From Ciona savignyi (Eukaryota > Chordata > Ascidiacea > Phlebobranchia > Cionidae), in the NCBI GenBank assembly GCA_000149265.1, contig CH002078.1, positions 278,027 to 342,026 on the forward strand: a stretch of 64,000 bases of DNA. Reading direction: 5' to 3'. Shown here one piece after another: positions 1 to 13,000 of the stretch. The number at the start of each line of letters is the position of its first letter. Within the stretch, counting starts at the first letter, position 1. Below the pieces are notes generated by a model. It had not been told where the DNA came from. It worked only from the letters and a program-made list of their open reading frames with translations, and searched no databases. Position numbers and translations under genes: made by a program.

Positions 1-34
1 GATTCTTTCTAATATATTACAAAAGTGATCCTAC

Positions 35-1758
35 CAATTGTAACAAAGCAATTCCTCCACTTTCATTCAAAGGTTCCAATTTCGGCAACGGTTTGAAATC
101 TTTGTTGCCAGATAAGCTTAATTCTTGCTCCTCAAAATCAGCAATTTGGTCCAGTAGTTCCCTTATATCACAAATACAGCAATAGTTTCACTGGAACAAA
201 CCAATTTCTACCCAATAATTCAAAGCTTATTGCATAGACACTTTATTTTAAACTAAAAGCCATTACATAGTATAAAAGTTGTCACTAGTTAGTCGGTTGT
301 GTTCTTGGGCAAGGCTTTTAAAGGACACTGCCCCAAATATAGTGGATTAATGGGTTCTACCAAATTAAAGGAACATGTGAATCATACACAACACACTGCA
401 ATAGCTAACCCGACGGTGGGTGCGAGGTGATCTAACAATTTCCTGTGTTTAACACCCCTTGTGTTTTCACATTCATGGCGATAAACATGATTATCAAACA
501 TCATATTTACTTTTTTAGTAGTTCCTATTACAATATTATCACTACAAATATTATTTAGAAAATGCAAAAATTCATAAAACTCAAAACAAACCTGTTTTCC
601 AGTTCCGAAATATCGGAACAGAGCTTAAGATGCCATTTCTCTGCTTGTGATAGTATCTGACGTAACTGCAGGACACTTGTGTGGCTGGCATTCAACAATT
701 CAGCTTCCATCTCCCCCCTGACCACACTCAACAGCCCATCCAGCATCTCCGTTACCTCATCATTGGTGTAGGTGTCCTCGTATAGTCTGGGTATATTAAT
801 CAATACTTAATAACGGGATGAATAAATACTCGATTAATAACGGGATGAATAAATACGGTGAAACTAAAGAGGGAAAGAGAACATCTCATTAAAATAAAGA
901 TAAAATAAAGTCTGATCTTGTTAGTGTTTTAAGGGTATTTTTAGGTGATTAAGATTGTTGTTGGGGAGAGTGTCAGAAATAGTTTACATGTTACTTTTAT
1001 TGAGCAGTTTTCCTTCTCCCCATCCTTATTATTTTGTGTTGTGTAAGCAAATGAGTACATTCACCATTTTTTTACTTCTTACAAATGCACCGAAAAAATC
1101 AGATAATGTTTACCCCTAATTTCCAATGCAACCATGTTAAGCTAATTGCCTGTAATATATGAATGTGCCTCACCCATTAAGCTTTTGCAAATCCTATTGG
1201 GATTTATAAGATCATATATAGCCTGTCGGTCTTACAGTACTTTCCAGACAGGTTAGTAAAAGGCCCATATTAAACAAACCTAATATATATGCTGGTACAG
1301 TATTTAGTCCCAATTAAACCCATTGGTCTCATTTAGCATGGCCTCACTTGGTCTAACAATTACTTATGTTCACGAAATTGCATGTTGGCATCTCACCTGC
1401 TATCTTTTAAATCTTGGAAGCAGTGATCCACTGCTTTTAAGCGTTGAATTCGTTTGTGACGGGAAAATCGTATAAAGTTGACAGCTTGCTGGTGATGGTG
1501 CTCATTTAATCCCAAACCAGACTGTGGAAATATGAAATTATATTATTACATCCAATAACAAAATATTCAAAAAAACAGTGTTTATGATTTTTAACTTTAT
1601 GTTCCTTAATCTTTAGTTGTATTTTTCCGTTTGCAGTATGCCTGCTTAGACCTTGCTAACAGAAGAGATACATAGTAAAATATGAGTGCAAAAAATACAA
1701 CTGCGTGCAAAAAATAATTTATATTTGAAGAAATTTACAAAACTATCATACTTACCAT
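35..1758 (-). CDS. LZTFL1: LZTFL1 (leucine zipper transcription factor-like 1), 5' half, partial at the left edge
   Basis: Four coding exons on the minus strand: 1758-1756 (ATG only), 1521-1397, 786-592 and 161-35. All have GT-AG borders and compatible phases, giving about 150 residues of a protein that is about 300 aa in human. Exon 2 encodes GLGLNEHHHQQAVNFIRFSR and CFQDLKDSR. Exon 3 encodes YEDTYTNDEVTEMLDGLL and QAEKWHLKLCSDISELENR. Exon 4 encodes ELLDQIADFEEQELS and PLPKLEPLNESGG. These align almost residue for residue with vertebrate LZTFL1, a cytosolic coiled-coil protein known to regulate BBSome ciliary trafficking. The C-terminal coiled-coil half lies beyond base 1. The first coding exon holds nothing but the ATG, followed directly by GTAAGT. 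Exon 4 ends in phase 0 at a GTAGGA donor. A SINE sits in intron 3 at about 284-500. Identity is strong; the one-codon first exon is the least certain part. Confidence 0.9.
284..500 (+). mobile_element. SINE-A copy (tRNA-like family)
   Basis: Matches the family core: GTCGGTTGTGTYCTTGGGCA, GGACAYTGCC, GGGTTCTACCAAATT, ACACAACACACTGCAATAGC, CCCGACGGTGGG and GGCGATAAACATGA. It lies in LZTFL1 intron 3. Full-length family members begin with a tRNA-like head (GGTGGGTTAGTGCGTCGCC ... GGTTCGAAACTGG, a B-box) and end in GGGATAAACATGAATATCC plus TATCC repeats. Confidence 0.75.
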
Positions 1759-1982
1759 TGTAAATCTTTTTTCAGTTAGTAATATATTCCGAGATTAAAG
1801 CTCAGAAATGACAAGTGCTCCTTTATTTGATTACTAGAGGTATATCTTGCACTTAATGCTTGACGATCATTCACAATTATTTTTGACTCAGGAATGTTTA
1901 TAAAGCTTCCAAAATTGCCAAGCAGTGCTCTCTATTGCACTTAGTGGATGAAATTTGTAAACAATTAAACTACGGGGACTGT

Positions 1983-2100
1983 ACGGTCGTGTGGCCAAAT
2001 GGTTAACGCGACCAATACATATACCGACTCTTATACAAAAAAACGGACTTAGTGACGAGCCCACCATGGGTTCGAAACTTGGCTCGGTAAAAAAAAGAAA
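1983..2100 (+). mobile_element. SINE-B copy (tRNA Leu/Ser-like family)
   Basis: Full-length example: GTCGTGTGGCCAAATGGTTA (A-box-like), CGACCAATACATATACCGAC, TTATACAAAAAAACGGACTT and ATGGGTTCGAAACTTGGCTC (B-box), followed by an A-rich tail. The A- and B-box spacing is larger than in a normal tRNA, so it is a retroposon rather than a tRNA gene. Confidence 0.75.
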
Positions 2101-2964
2101 AAAAACAAAAAAACTACGGGGACTAAAATGAGACGTGTTTTATGACGCTAAAACATGTTTTAATTATTCATTCATTTATTCAGGCATTTATTTAATTAGA
2201 GGTTATTGTTGGGCTATTGAGGCCATTGCAGTTTGTTGCATGTTTATACACTGATTGCCGTCGAAACTTGGTGTTACTTTCTAGCTTTAACCCTTTCTCT
2301 AACAGCATTTTTTATCAAAAATTACGCTCCACCCCCAAAAAAACTTTTCAATAAAGATACAAAGCGCAGACCAACTAAATCCCTATCCAAAGCCTAACAG
2401 ATGCCGCTTTAGATGTAAACAAATATAGTAGATCCCCGTTATGACTTGATAAAATAAAAAAAAGTCTTTTAAATCTGCGGGCAGTGGTTTGGGTCTGCAA
2501 CATGTGCGACACAGAAGTCTATAAATAGTGTAACAATTGGACTTCAATTATTCAGTGCATAAATAAGATAATTTATTTCAGCACAGAACCGGCCATTTGT
2601 GTGTAACTCTTCTAACATACAATACCTACAAATAGTTTATTTTAATATACATACGTTAATTCTGAAAACAAAGATACTTTTATTCAAGACTTAAAGGTTA
2701 AGGCCAAACTTGTACAAACGCTTGCACACCCGGTTAGTTTTATTTGTTTTATGACCCGGCGCACAAGCGAAATATAAAATAGCAGATACTTATCCGCTAC
2801 CGCTCAAACGGGAATAACATTACACATTACCGGCATATACTACCAGCAAATCTAACCATGTTTACCTATAACTACATAGGCTATAGAAGTGGAAAGTTCA
2901 GGTTTACGCATGTATCCCTCGGATGGACAACCAAGCGAGTTAAAACGCAAGAGTAATCGCCCGA

Positions 2965-3150
2965 CTAACTTCCGTAGCTGAGTCAACGGTCACATTAACC
3001 CTGCGGAATGATGGATTCTACCAAATTGAAAGAACGTCTCAATCTAACACAACACACTGCAATATCTCTGGTATACCGAGGGTGGATGCGAGGTGATCTG
3101 ACGATTGCCCGTGTGTTAACCCCCTGGTTGCCCCATCCACGGGGTTAATG
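2965..3150 (+). mobile_element. SINE-A copy
   Basis: Core CTACCAAATTGAAAGAACGT, ACACAACACACTGCAATA and GCGAGGTGATCTGACGATTG. The head is truncated. Intergenic, upstream of the SLC6 gene. Confidence 0.65.
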
Positions 3151-3903
3151 TAACAATCCTGTACCCTTTACGGTCTTGTAAAATTGTTAACACGATGGAT
3201 GCATATACCTATTTTTGTATAAAATACGTTCTTAAGAAATCAGTTGTGGTTTCATGACTGTTACATACTGACGGTAATATTAACGAGTTTCATATAAACA
3301 CATGTTTTTGTTTTTAATTTGTGTATTTCGTATTGAGAAGATTCAAAATGTTTCTTTGTTTTGTTTTTAATCGTTTTTTTGCTCTCACCATTTTAAATTT
3401 TACGTAATAATTCCAGGAAATGTTTTAAGCACATTGTTATTATATTGGGCGACCGTTTATGTAATCTAATTTCTTACAGACCGTTTTATTTGCGGCTGAT
3501 GTGCAATATTACACCAACGTTAATTTTAAACGAATAAAACGCTGTTGTTGTTTTGTAATAAACAAGTCCGACTATTTGCACCGCGAGAACCTGGTTTCAG
3601 TTTTCAAAAAAGATGTAATTTGCTAAAGTCGAGACAATTTAAGTTTGTCCTATTTTATGTAATTAGTCTGCTTATCAAACATACCGCGATGTCAGGTTTA
3701 ATAGAATGCAATTTCCTGTCGTTTTACCAGGGCTTTTAAGTCGTAGTTACGCTGTCCAATGAGTGTTCAGTTGCAAGTAAATAACATAATAGAGCCACCA
3801 AGGGGGAACAACGCAAACAAACAGCTAGAAGGAGCCGCTGATAAGCAACAAATCCCCCTTACGATGACGAAAAAGGCAGTTTAACTTTTATTGGCGCTAG
3901 GTG

Positions 3904-3911
3904 TATATAAG
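3904..3911 (+). promoter_or_regulatory. TATA-like box of the first SLC6 gene
   Basis: TATATAAG lies about 180 bases upstream of the inferred start codon at 4089, in a region free of SINEs. If used, transcription would start near 3935 and give a 5' leader of about 150 bases. This is inference from motif and position only. Confidence 0.4.
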
Positions 3912-4088
3912 TCTGCATTGGGTTGAACAAAATTCATATTTTCAACTTTTAGTGCCGCAGTAGAACGAACAAGTATAATATATATAAATATAAAAGTTTT
4001 TATCAACAATTTTTTAAAGATAATTTTGGAAAATCTTTTAAAATAAATTGCAAGTTATATAAAAGTTCTAAGGATACTAAGGATTAAT

Positions 4089-7000
4089 ATGGTAAGTCTT
4101 AAAACGTATTCATGTTTTACTCGTTATAACACATTGCAATTTTAAGATGTTTAGATTTAGAAATATTTTTGCCGAATGGAAAGGTATGTTTGTATCTAAA
4201 TTAATAACGATTTTTGCAATTTATTCTATAAACAAAATTTTGTAGGGAATTTGCAATGACGTTTGTATAATAAGAAACATTCATATCTCGCGTGCGCGAT
4301 CTTCCAAAACGTATTTTCCGTAATTCTACACATTGCGTTTTGTTCTTACCGGTTTGTTGAGTGTTTGGTAGCTTTGATTTTGCCGGGCCTTCTCTAATGG
4401 TTTTGCTATTTTGGAAAACACGACATTTGTTGGAATTGCAACTCGTTTATATCAGTGAAAATCTTATAAAATAAATAAAACCGCAAGGCATGGGAGCGAA
4501 ATGGCTGACAAGGCGAGAAGTTTGCTCGATAAAACTAAGACAGCTATTTTGGCTAGGGAGTCCAGGTATTTTTACCACAGAATCGGGATCAAATTCCAGA
4601 TAACTTTATAGTCATTGTTCAAAAGTCTTTTCAACTCTTATTAACGCACATTCAGCGTTAAATATTTTATTACTCACGTATTAGAGATTCTATGGCGGCA
4701 TTCGTGACGCAGTCGTAAACAAATTTCAACGAACAAACGGTAGTAAAGTGGAAAGAAAACACACCGTCCAAGCGTGATGGAAATTTCCATTCAAATTCCA
4801 AAACTTGTCCCAATCCCGTGGAGATAATACGGGACGATTGGACTAAATCCACCTAAAACGATGTCAAATCGCCGTGACCGATGAAGTGCTATTCAGTCGG
4901 TACTTGTTTGATTAATCTTGTTTATCCAGGGGACAAATCTTGTTTTGAAAACACTATTTAATGAGTCGGGTTCTGGTGTTTGACATAGAGAATGTCAAGT
5001 GCTTTTATATTTACACAAATCTAGTAAAGTTTTGCGACTTTAGTATTGTCGAATGGTTAGCGTGACATTTATACAGACTATCAGCTTACAATTTAAAAAT
5101 GGATCTAGTGACCTTGGGATCATAGGTTCGAAACCTGGCACAATAAAAAAACGTTTTCGCGTTGTCGATAAAAATAAAACAATACGCGGAAATTTCCATG
5201 ATGTGTAAACGTGGTGGCAGAATGGGTAACGCGTCAGTTACAATTTAAAAACGAATCTAGTAACCATCGGACCATGGGTTCAAAACCAAACCTGACTAAT
5301 AAAAAAAAACGTTTTCGCGTTGTCGGTGATAAAAAATAAAACGCCGTAATTTCCATACTTTATACATGGTGGCCGAATGGTTAGTGTAATCGATACACAT
5401 ATGATTTCAATGAAAAAAAAACTGGAATGGGCCCATCAGGGGTTCAAAACCAAGAACGGCAAATAAAAATATGAAACTAATGCCATAGAGAGAGAACAAT
5501 ATGCATATTTTTCTAAGCAATACGTGGTACTATTGACATCAGATATACATACATTATTCCAAGCCAAATCAATATTATTCGAAGTAAAAATGCATTTAAA
5601 TGAAACTAATTGTTGAAAGATCTCCATTCAATGCCCCACAATAGGTTAAGTACGTAATTTGATCGAGTGCTTAGTACACAAGAAGTTCAGCTTTATTAAG
5701 TAAAACACCTTGTTTACAATGTGTCTGTAGAGCCATTCAATCAAAATAACTGTGGTTTAAGCTAAAAGGGCCACCCTATTCTATAGAAAAGTTTTGAAAA
5801 CCGAAATATATGGCAAAGGCGCAGTTATATAATCAAACACCCTATTGATCTGCTTTGTTCGCATTGTGGTAGGGTCCGTATTGCGGTAGGATCCGTATTA
5901 CGTTAAAGTACGTATTGCGGTAGAGTCCGCATTGCGTTCTTGTCCGTATTGCGATAAACATGAGTTTCCTATATACAACCATAATTAAACATATGTTGGT
6001 CAATTTCCGAATTCTGTTTATGCGGATTGCCAAGCTTTCTAGCAAACAATAGACTAAAATGATGAATTGTTTTTAGGAAGTCGAGAAATCGAAAACCCCA
6101 TCTGTCATCCAAGACGATGATGACTCAGGCGAAAAACGTGAACAATGGGGAGGGCAAATTGAATTCTTGCTCTCTTGTATTGGCTATTGCGTTGGTCTTG
6201 GAAATGTGTGGAGGTTTCCGTACCTTGCTTACGAAAATGGAGGGGGTAAATTCTTTGAAACTTATTTTACTATTTAGAGTATTTTATTGTTTCCACGATT
6301 AAAACACGAAGCAGAATCTTTGATAATAATTCGGAAAACGAGAAACCTATAAAAACCGAGTAAACTCATGCCAGCAGGTTCAAATTGGCCGCTAGCTCGT
6401 CGGTTGTGTCCTTAGCAAGACACTTAACGGACATTGCCTGAACCCAGTGGAATGATGGTTTCTTTGAATTAAAGGAACATGTATATTATTAACAACACTA
6501 CAATAACTCCGGTAACCCGACAGTGGGTGCGAAATGATATGACGATTGTCCGTGTGTTAACCCACTTGGTTTCCCATTCACGGGGATAAACATGAATATC
6601 CTATCCTATATAAACAAATATTGTCTTTAAAATGTATGAATAGCGACCGAACTTTTTATAGCTTTGTTTAAAAGTTCACCTTACGCACTCGATCGCGTTT
6701 AACCTGTGACTAATAGCTTGGATAGTTCGTGAAATCACCCTGTTTTGAAAGTGTCGCTTAACCCTTTAGAAACGATAAGAACAAATTTGTCCTTTTTGAC
6801 ATATGCTCATTCAAAATGAAAAATCTCCAACATTTCTTGTCGAAACTGCTAAAGTTTGGTCTCTTTGGAAAGCTATATGATATATCTTTTGAAAACAGCA
6901 AAAATAAACATAACTTTGCATTTGAAATTTTGAAGTAAAGTTTAGTTGAATTTTATGACTTTTTTTGGTGTAATTTTGAGGGAAAATTATCACAAAAAAA

Positions 7001-10000
7001 CGTTTTTTTAATACTACGCTCAAAAGGTTTGTTTCATTTAATGTCTCTATGGCAGTAGAATCAGTTTCGCTTCTTGGGATGTCCCGAATGTGATCTTACC
7101 AGTTTTTTTTTCATTTTTTGGGGGGTTTTGAGTATCTTTAAGGTTATAGTCCACAACTTGGTTCAAACCCTTCATTTATAGTTTATTTTACGGAAAAAGT
7201 AGTAAGATAAAGCAATATGGACTTAATAGCAATCTAAATTTATATTCTAACATTTTTTATAATAAAAAAAACAAAAAAAAAATTGGCATGGGTGGACCTG
7301 TAACATGAAATCAGTGACGTAATAATATTTTGATGACGTCATCAAACCAAAATTATAATATAATTGTAGGAAATTTGTTTCTGAGTAACTTTGTAAAAAT
7401 ATGTTAGGCTGTATTGTAAACAGATCAAAAACTATAACATTGTATAAGAAAGAATATGACGTGGACCCCCAAGTAGTGACGTCATCAAAAAATAAAAATT
7501 TCAGAAATTTTGGAAATTTTATTTCGAACAACTCTAGTGTTGAACATTTTGTTCTAACTATAACACGAGAGGCGCTAGAGCACTACAAAGCGGACTCGGT
7601 CAAAACGCGCAAACTACGCAAAAACAATCTCGTTTCTAAAGGGTTAAACTGTTGTTTGCCATTCTCCAAAAAACATGTTTTTCAAATGTTGCGACTGGAA
7701 TTTTCTTTACAAGCTTCTTATAACAGAACGTTAATTCCCAGCGATCGGATATGGATGGTCTGTTTAGTTTGGCTTAGTTTTTTTTTACGATGAAAACACG
7801 AACAGGACTTTTGAATTTTGAATTTTGAAAAAAAATAAAAAGCGGGAAAAATACGACAAAACGACTGCGTTCGTCTTTTAACCGTCTCATTTCCAGTAAT
7901 TAGATAATACAACGTAATAATATGACATAAACTATTGTTTGTCACCCTCAAAAACATGTTTTCTACTTAGGAGCGTTTCTCATTCCATACATCATAATGC
8001 TGGTATTGTGCGGTATACCATTGTTTATGATGGAGTTGTCTTTCGGCCAGTTTGCGGGGCTTGGACCTATCACAGCATGGAGATCGGTTCCCCTCTTTAA
8101 AGGTGAGTCTACACTTCGGTACAATTTTTTGACCGAACAAAGTTTCGAAACCTTGATGGACTCACAAGGACCGTTTTTGTATAAAAGTCGTATCGGGCGC
8201 GTAAACCTTTTGGCCACACGACCGTACCACTTCCGTGTAACTTTGTCTGATCGATTAGTCCGGTGGGTTAGTGGGTCGCATTTCAACAGAAAGGTTTCAG
8301 AATCGAAACTGGTCTCTAGCTTTGGTTGTGTCCGTGGGCAATGCACTTAGTCTAACTCTAAACCCAGCGGATTAATGAGTTCTACTAAATTAAACGAACG
8401 TTTGAATCATACACAACACACTGCAATAACTCCGGTAACCCGACGATGGGCGCGAGGTGATCTGACTATTTCCAGTGTGATAACCCTTTTGCGTCGTTTT
8501 TCCTCTAACTGGGATAAAACATAAATATCCTATCCTTCTATCAAATCATGCTAACGGCGTTAAGTTTTAAATTGGGCGATTTTTACAATCACTATCCAGT
8601 TGCAATGAGAACGGGATTTAAAGAGCTAATTTTACCGATCCTTATTATAATTTCTAGTCTATATTAACCCAGTTTCCCCTTCTAATTTCTACCCTTTATA
8701 AACCTTTTATAACAAAACGTTAATTCCCAGGTGTCGGCTTTGGTATGGTGGCGGTATCATTCCTGGTCTGTATATACTACAACGTGATTATAGCTTGGTC
8801 GCTTTTCTACCTCTTTGCGTCATTCTCATCGGTTCTACCGTGGACGCAGTGTGATCAGTGGTGGAACAAGGCCTCCTACTGTCCACCGGTACGCTTTTCA
8901 TTTCTACCTATAGGTGGATGGTAGCGTTTCCGCCGAAGAGTAGCAAGTCTAAGACTGGTCGCTAGCTAGTCGGTTGTGGCCTCGGGCAAAGCACTTAACG
9001 GACATTGCCTGAACCCAGCGGAATAAAGTGTTCGACTTAATTGTAGAAACGTGTCTACACACTGCAATAGCTCCGGTAACCCGACGATGGGCGCGAGGTG
9101 ATCTGACGATTGCCCATGTGTTAACCTCCTTGGTTTTCCATTCTCGGGGATAAACATGTATATCCTATCCTTTTAAACAGATAGGAATTAAGACAACCAA
9201 TGAATAAAGTAAAACAATTTCTGTTAAGTTTTACAATACAGGACTTAACATTTGCACAGTAGGTCTTAGCAATATAATGTTTACTTATCCTTTATGGTGG
9301 TAACAGATTTATCATAATATCCTATTCTTGTTCTTGATTATAATTGTAATTTATCCAAATAAAACAGTCATATCTTGAGCAAAAAACATATCCGTTGAAA
9401 TGTCGAATTTTCACAGCAAAATATCACAAATATGACATCGTCATTGGCCACTACCACCCCAGCCATGACCACAGACGCAGCAACAACAGTTAGTAGCAAC
9501 ATTACCGCGAATAAAACGAGAATTGTAAGCACAACGGAAGAATATTGGAAGTAAGTAGATACGTTTGTTAAAAATTTGTTTTCTCTAATAGCATTTGCAA
9601 AGTGTGCATGGAAATTACAGTTTTGATTTAGAAAATTACTCATATTCATGAGTGAATTACATTAAAATTAATAGTTTTGACTCATAAATATGGGTGAAAA
9701 TTAATAGTTTAATCGTAGGTACAGTAATCGATTAAGTATTGGAAATAAATTGGTAGGTTCATTGGAAATTTTTAACTCTAGTTTATTTTTTCCAAAATGA
9801 AAACACGCAGCAAAACCTTTAAAACAAATTGGAAATAGAAAAAGGGAAAAATGACTGTCGTTAAAACACGTCTATTAAGTGTTAGCAAAAACTTTTAAAC
9901 TTTTTGCAAAATATTTATTAAAATTTCCTTTGAACAGTTACAGAGTGTTGAGAATAGACCAAAGTAGCGGCATTGGAGACCCAGGTATCGTACTATGGGA

Positions 10001-13000
10001 CCTCGTGTTATGCCTTCTACTTGCGTGGATCATTGTGTTCGCTTGTCTTTGCAAAGGGGTGAAGTCAACCGGGAAAGTAAGTTTCAATATTGTTAGTTTG
10101 TTAACCAAGTTTTAAACCAATAGTGTTAGTCGTTATAAGACCTTTATTATAAGTATTATATATATTTATCTGCCAACCATTCGGCCACACGACCGTACAA
10201 TAAAATGTTGTTGGAAGATCGGGTCGGTTATTCTTATTACGCGAGGACGTTAAGAAATGGTCAAAAAGTCGGTTTGTCCTTTGGCAAGGCAGTTAACGGA
10301 CATTTCTTCGAACCCAGTGAAATAATGGGTTTTACCAAAACAAAGGAACAACTCAATCATATACAACACACTGCAATAGCTCCGGTAACCCGACGGTGTG
10401 CGCGAGGTAACCTGACGATTGCCCGTGCGTTAACCCCCTCGTATTTTTCCATTAGTAGATTAAAATATCATATTCAATTCTACGGTATCTAACATTTATT
10501 ACTCGTTCCCATCCCAGGTCGTGTACTTTACTGCAACGTTCCCATACATCATTTTGATCATCCTGCTTGTGAGGGGATGTACGTTGGAGGGTGCTGTTGA
10601 CGGTATTGTTTTCTACGTGAGACCAGACTGGGAAAGATTAAAGGATTCCACTGTGAGTTAAACACGATCGTTTTATAATAACGTTTTATAACAGAGGTTG
10701 CATGGTATTGGACATAAATCCAGTATCTTTTTAACCGAGCCAAGTTTCCAACCCATGGTGGGCTTGGCACAAGGAACGTTTTTTTATATAAAAGTCGGTA
10801 TATGTATCGGTCGCGCCAACTATTCGACCACACGACCGTACAAAACTTCACTGAATTGATGAGATTTACGCTAATAAAACATAAATATCGTATTATAAAA
10901 TATAAGCACTAAATCTATTAGAATACGTTCTGGTGTGTAGCCAAGCAGATAAAAACATAAATATGTAGTTATTTTGAATACCGGGGTACATAGTATAACG
11001 CATAAATTTAATGAAATACTGTGGAATAAAAGGGCCCGAATAAAATATGAATCGTAGTTGTAAATGACCATTCCTTTCCAGGTGTGGACAGCAGCCGCTA
11101 CGCAGATATTCTATTCCCTGGGCGTTTCCTTCGGTGGTCTATTAACATTTGCGTCTTACAATAAGTTCAGCAACAATATATACAGGTATGTTATGAATGT
11201 ATGAAATGTTTTACAGGGCTACTGTTCAAACCCTTTATCGGCTAGTTTTTAATACTGCTTTTGTATGGAAATTAATAACGACTTTTTTTAATTGATTTTT
11301 TCCTTTTTACTGGCTTGATGATTAAACCCATGATGGACCTGTTGCTAACACCATTTATATAAAATGTTATTTGTATAGGGGTGTTAACACTCGGTCACTA
11401 ATAACCACTCTGAACTTGATTGTACATTCTCTCTGTTTGTTTACTGAGCCAAGTTTTGAAACCATGGCTCTTTTCCACGACCGTTTTTGTATAGAATTGG
11501 TATATGAATCGCCTGCTAACTATTCGGCCACACAAACCGTACCATACTACATTCTTGCAGAGATACATTGATAGTTTCGCTCGGAAATTGCGCCACCAGC
11601 GTATTCGCTGGGTTCGTAATTTTCTCGGTGATCGGACACATGGCGTTTAAGGTGGGACAGAAAGTCGAAGACGTCATTGACCATGGTATGTGGCGCCAAA
11701 CTATGCAGATTTATTAAATCTAAATTATAGGCCGAAATTACTTTATTGTTAAACTTTTGCAACATGTTGGCCAACACTAAAAGGTAGGAAAGAGTGAAAC
11801 TGTTCACTAAAACTATGAAAATTAATTTAAACCCTGACCTAAACACTAATCTCAACCCAAGAACTAACCCTAACTCCAATCCCGTGTTTAAAAACGAACT
11901 CTAATTAAATAATCTTCATTTTAGTGTACACTGTCCCTTCTTCCCTATTTCCCTCATATAAGTTTCCTCCAAATGTCGAAAACGTCTGGTAAACCAGAGT
12001 AAAAGACTGGGCTGGATTTGGTTCGCGGGCCGTAATTTGCCCATGTCTGTTCTACAATACTATTCTGCAAAAAGAAAGAATATTGTGTTGTTTTGGCACA
12101 TTACTATTTGTTAATTGCTCGTTTTTATTCTACCTTAACATTTTGTAAGAATTCTTAAAAGTTTAAAAATCATTCTTTTTTTTTTATTAAATAGAATGAT
12201 TAATGACCAAATACTTTAAACATTTGGCCACACGACCGTTCTTAACACATCTTCAACGCAGGTCCAGGGCTCGCTTTTATCGCGTACCCACAAGCAGTTG
12301 CTCTGTTACCTGTTCCCCAACTCTGGTCTATCTTGTTTTTCTTCATGCTGCTAACTCTTGGTTTGGATAGTCAGGTAATGTCCAGTTTAAGAGCCGAATT
12401 AAAACTGTGAGAAATGAAACATAGTAGTTGTTCTGTATTACAACGCCATCAAATTAAAGGAACGTCTGCATCATACACAACACACTGCAATAGATCCAGT
12501 AACCCGACGGTGGGCGCTAGGTAATCTGACGATTGCCCGTGTGATAACGCCCCTTGCGTTTTCCTACTCACCGGAATAATCATGAATATTCTGATCATAT
12601 TTCCGCTATGTCATATCACCGTTGATATAAATGTTGATTCCCATAGTTTGCTATGTTGGAGACGGTGGTTACCGGATTCATTGATGAGTTCCCACGGCAT
12701 TTAAGGAAGAGAAAGATGCTGTTTACGCTCTTCGTCGCTGTGGTTGCCTTTTTGCTCGGCATTCTATGCGTTACCGAGGTAAAACTAGAGAGTGTCCAAC
12801 CACGTGTTTAACCACCACTATTTGTAAAACACCTGTTGTATGCCATATACTCATGTTACAGGGTCCCTAACCACATTTTGTATTTTATACACTGAGTATA
12901 TAGTTTGTTTCTGCAAGCATAAACGCATGGGTCCCATAGTTATTAAACAAAACTTCTTTTCCATGTGAAGGTAAAAAATAAACGTCTTAAATTTACGAAC

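Larger units (their letters stand above)
1759..4088. other. Intergenic: divergent promoter region between LZTFL1 and the first SLC6 gene
   Basis: No coding exon was recognised. The stretch holds a SINE-B copy near 1983, a SINE-A copy near 2965-3150, a SINE-B fragment near 3165-3260 and AT-rich unique sequence. The two flanking genes are transcribed away from each other. A TATA-like TATATAAG lies 180 bases before the SLC6 ATG. Confidence 0.6.

Noticed and set aside
1983-2075. tRNA gene candidates at SINE-B heads (here and at about 15 other sites)
   Set aside because: A- and B-box-like sequences are present, but the spacing is too long, there is no acceptor-stem pairing, and the copies are dispersed with A-rich tails: tRNA-derived SINEs.
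7963-8350. Antisense frames of about 120-130 codons over SLC6 exon 3 and flank
   Set aside because: Shadow frames of a real exon plus SINE sequence; the exon's own frame carries the SLC6 motifs.
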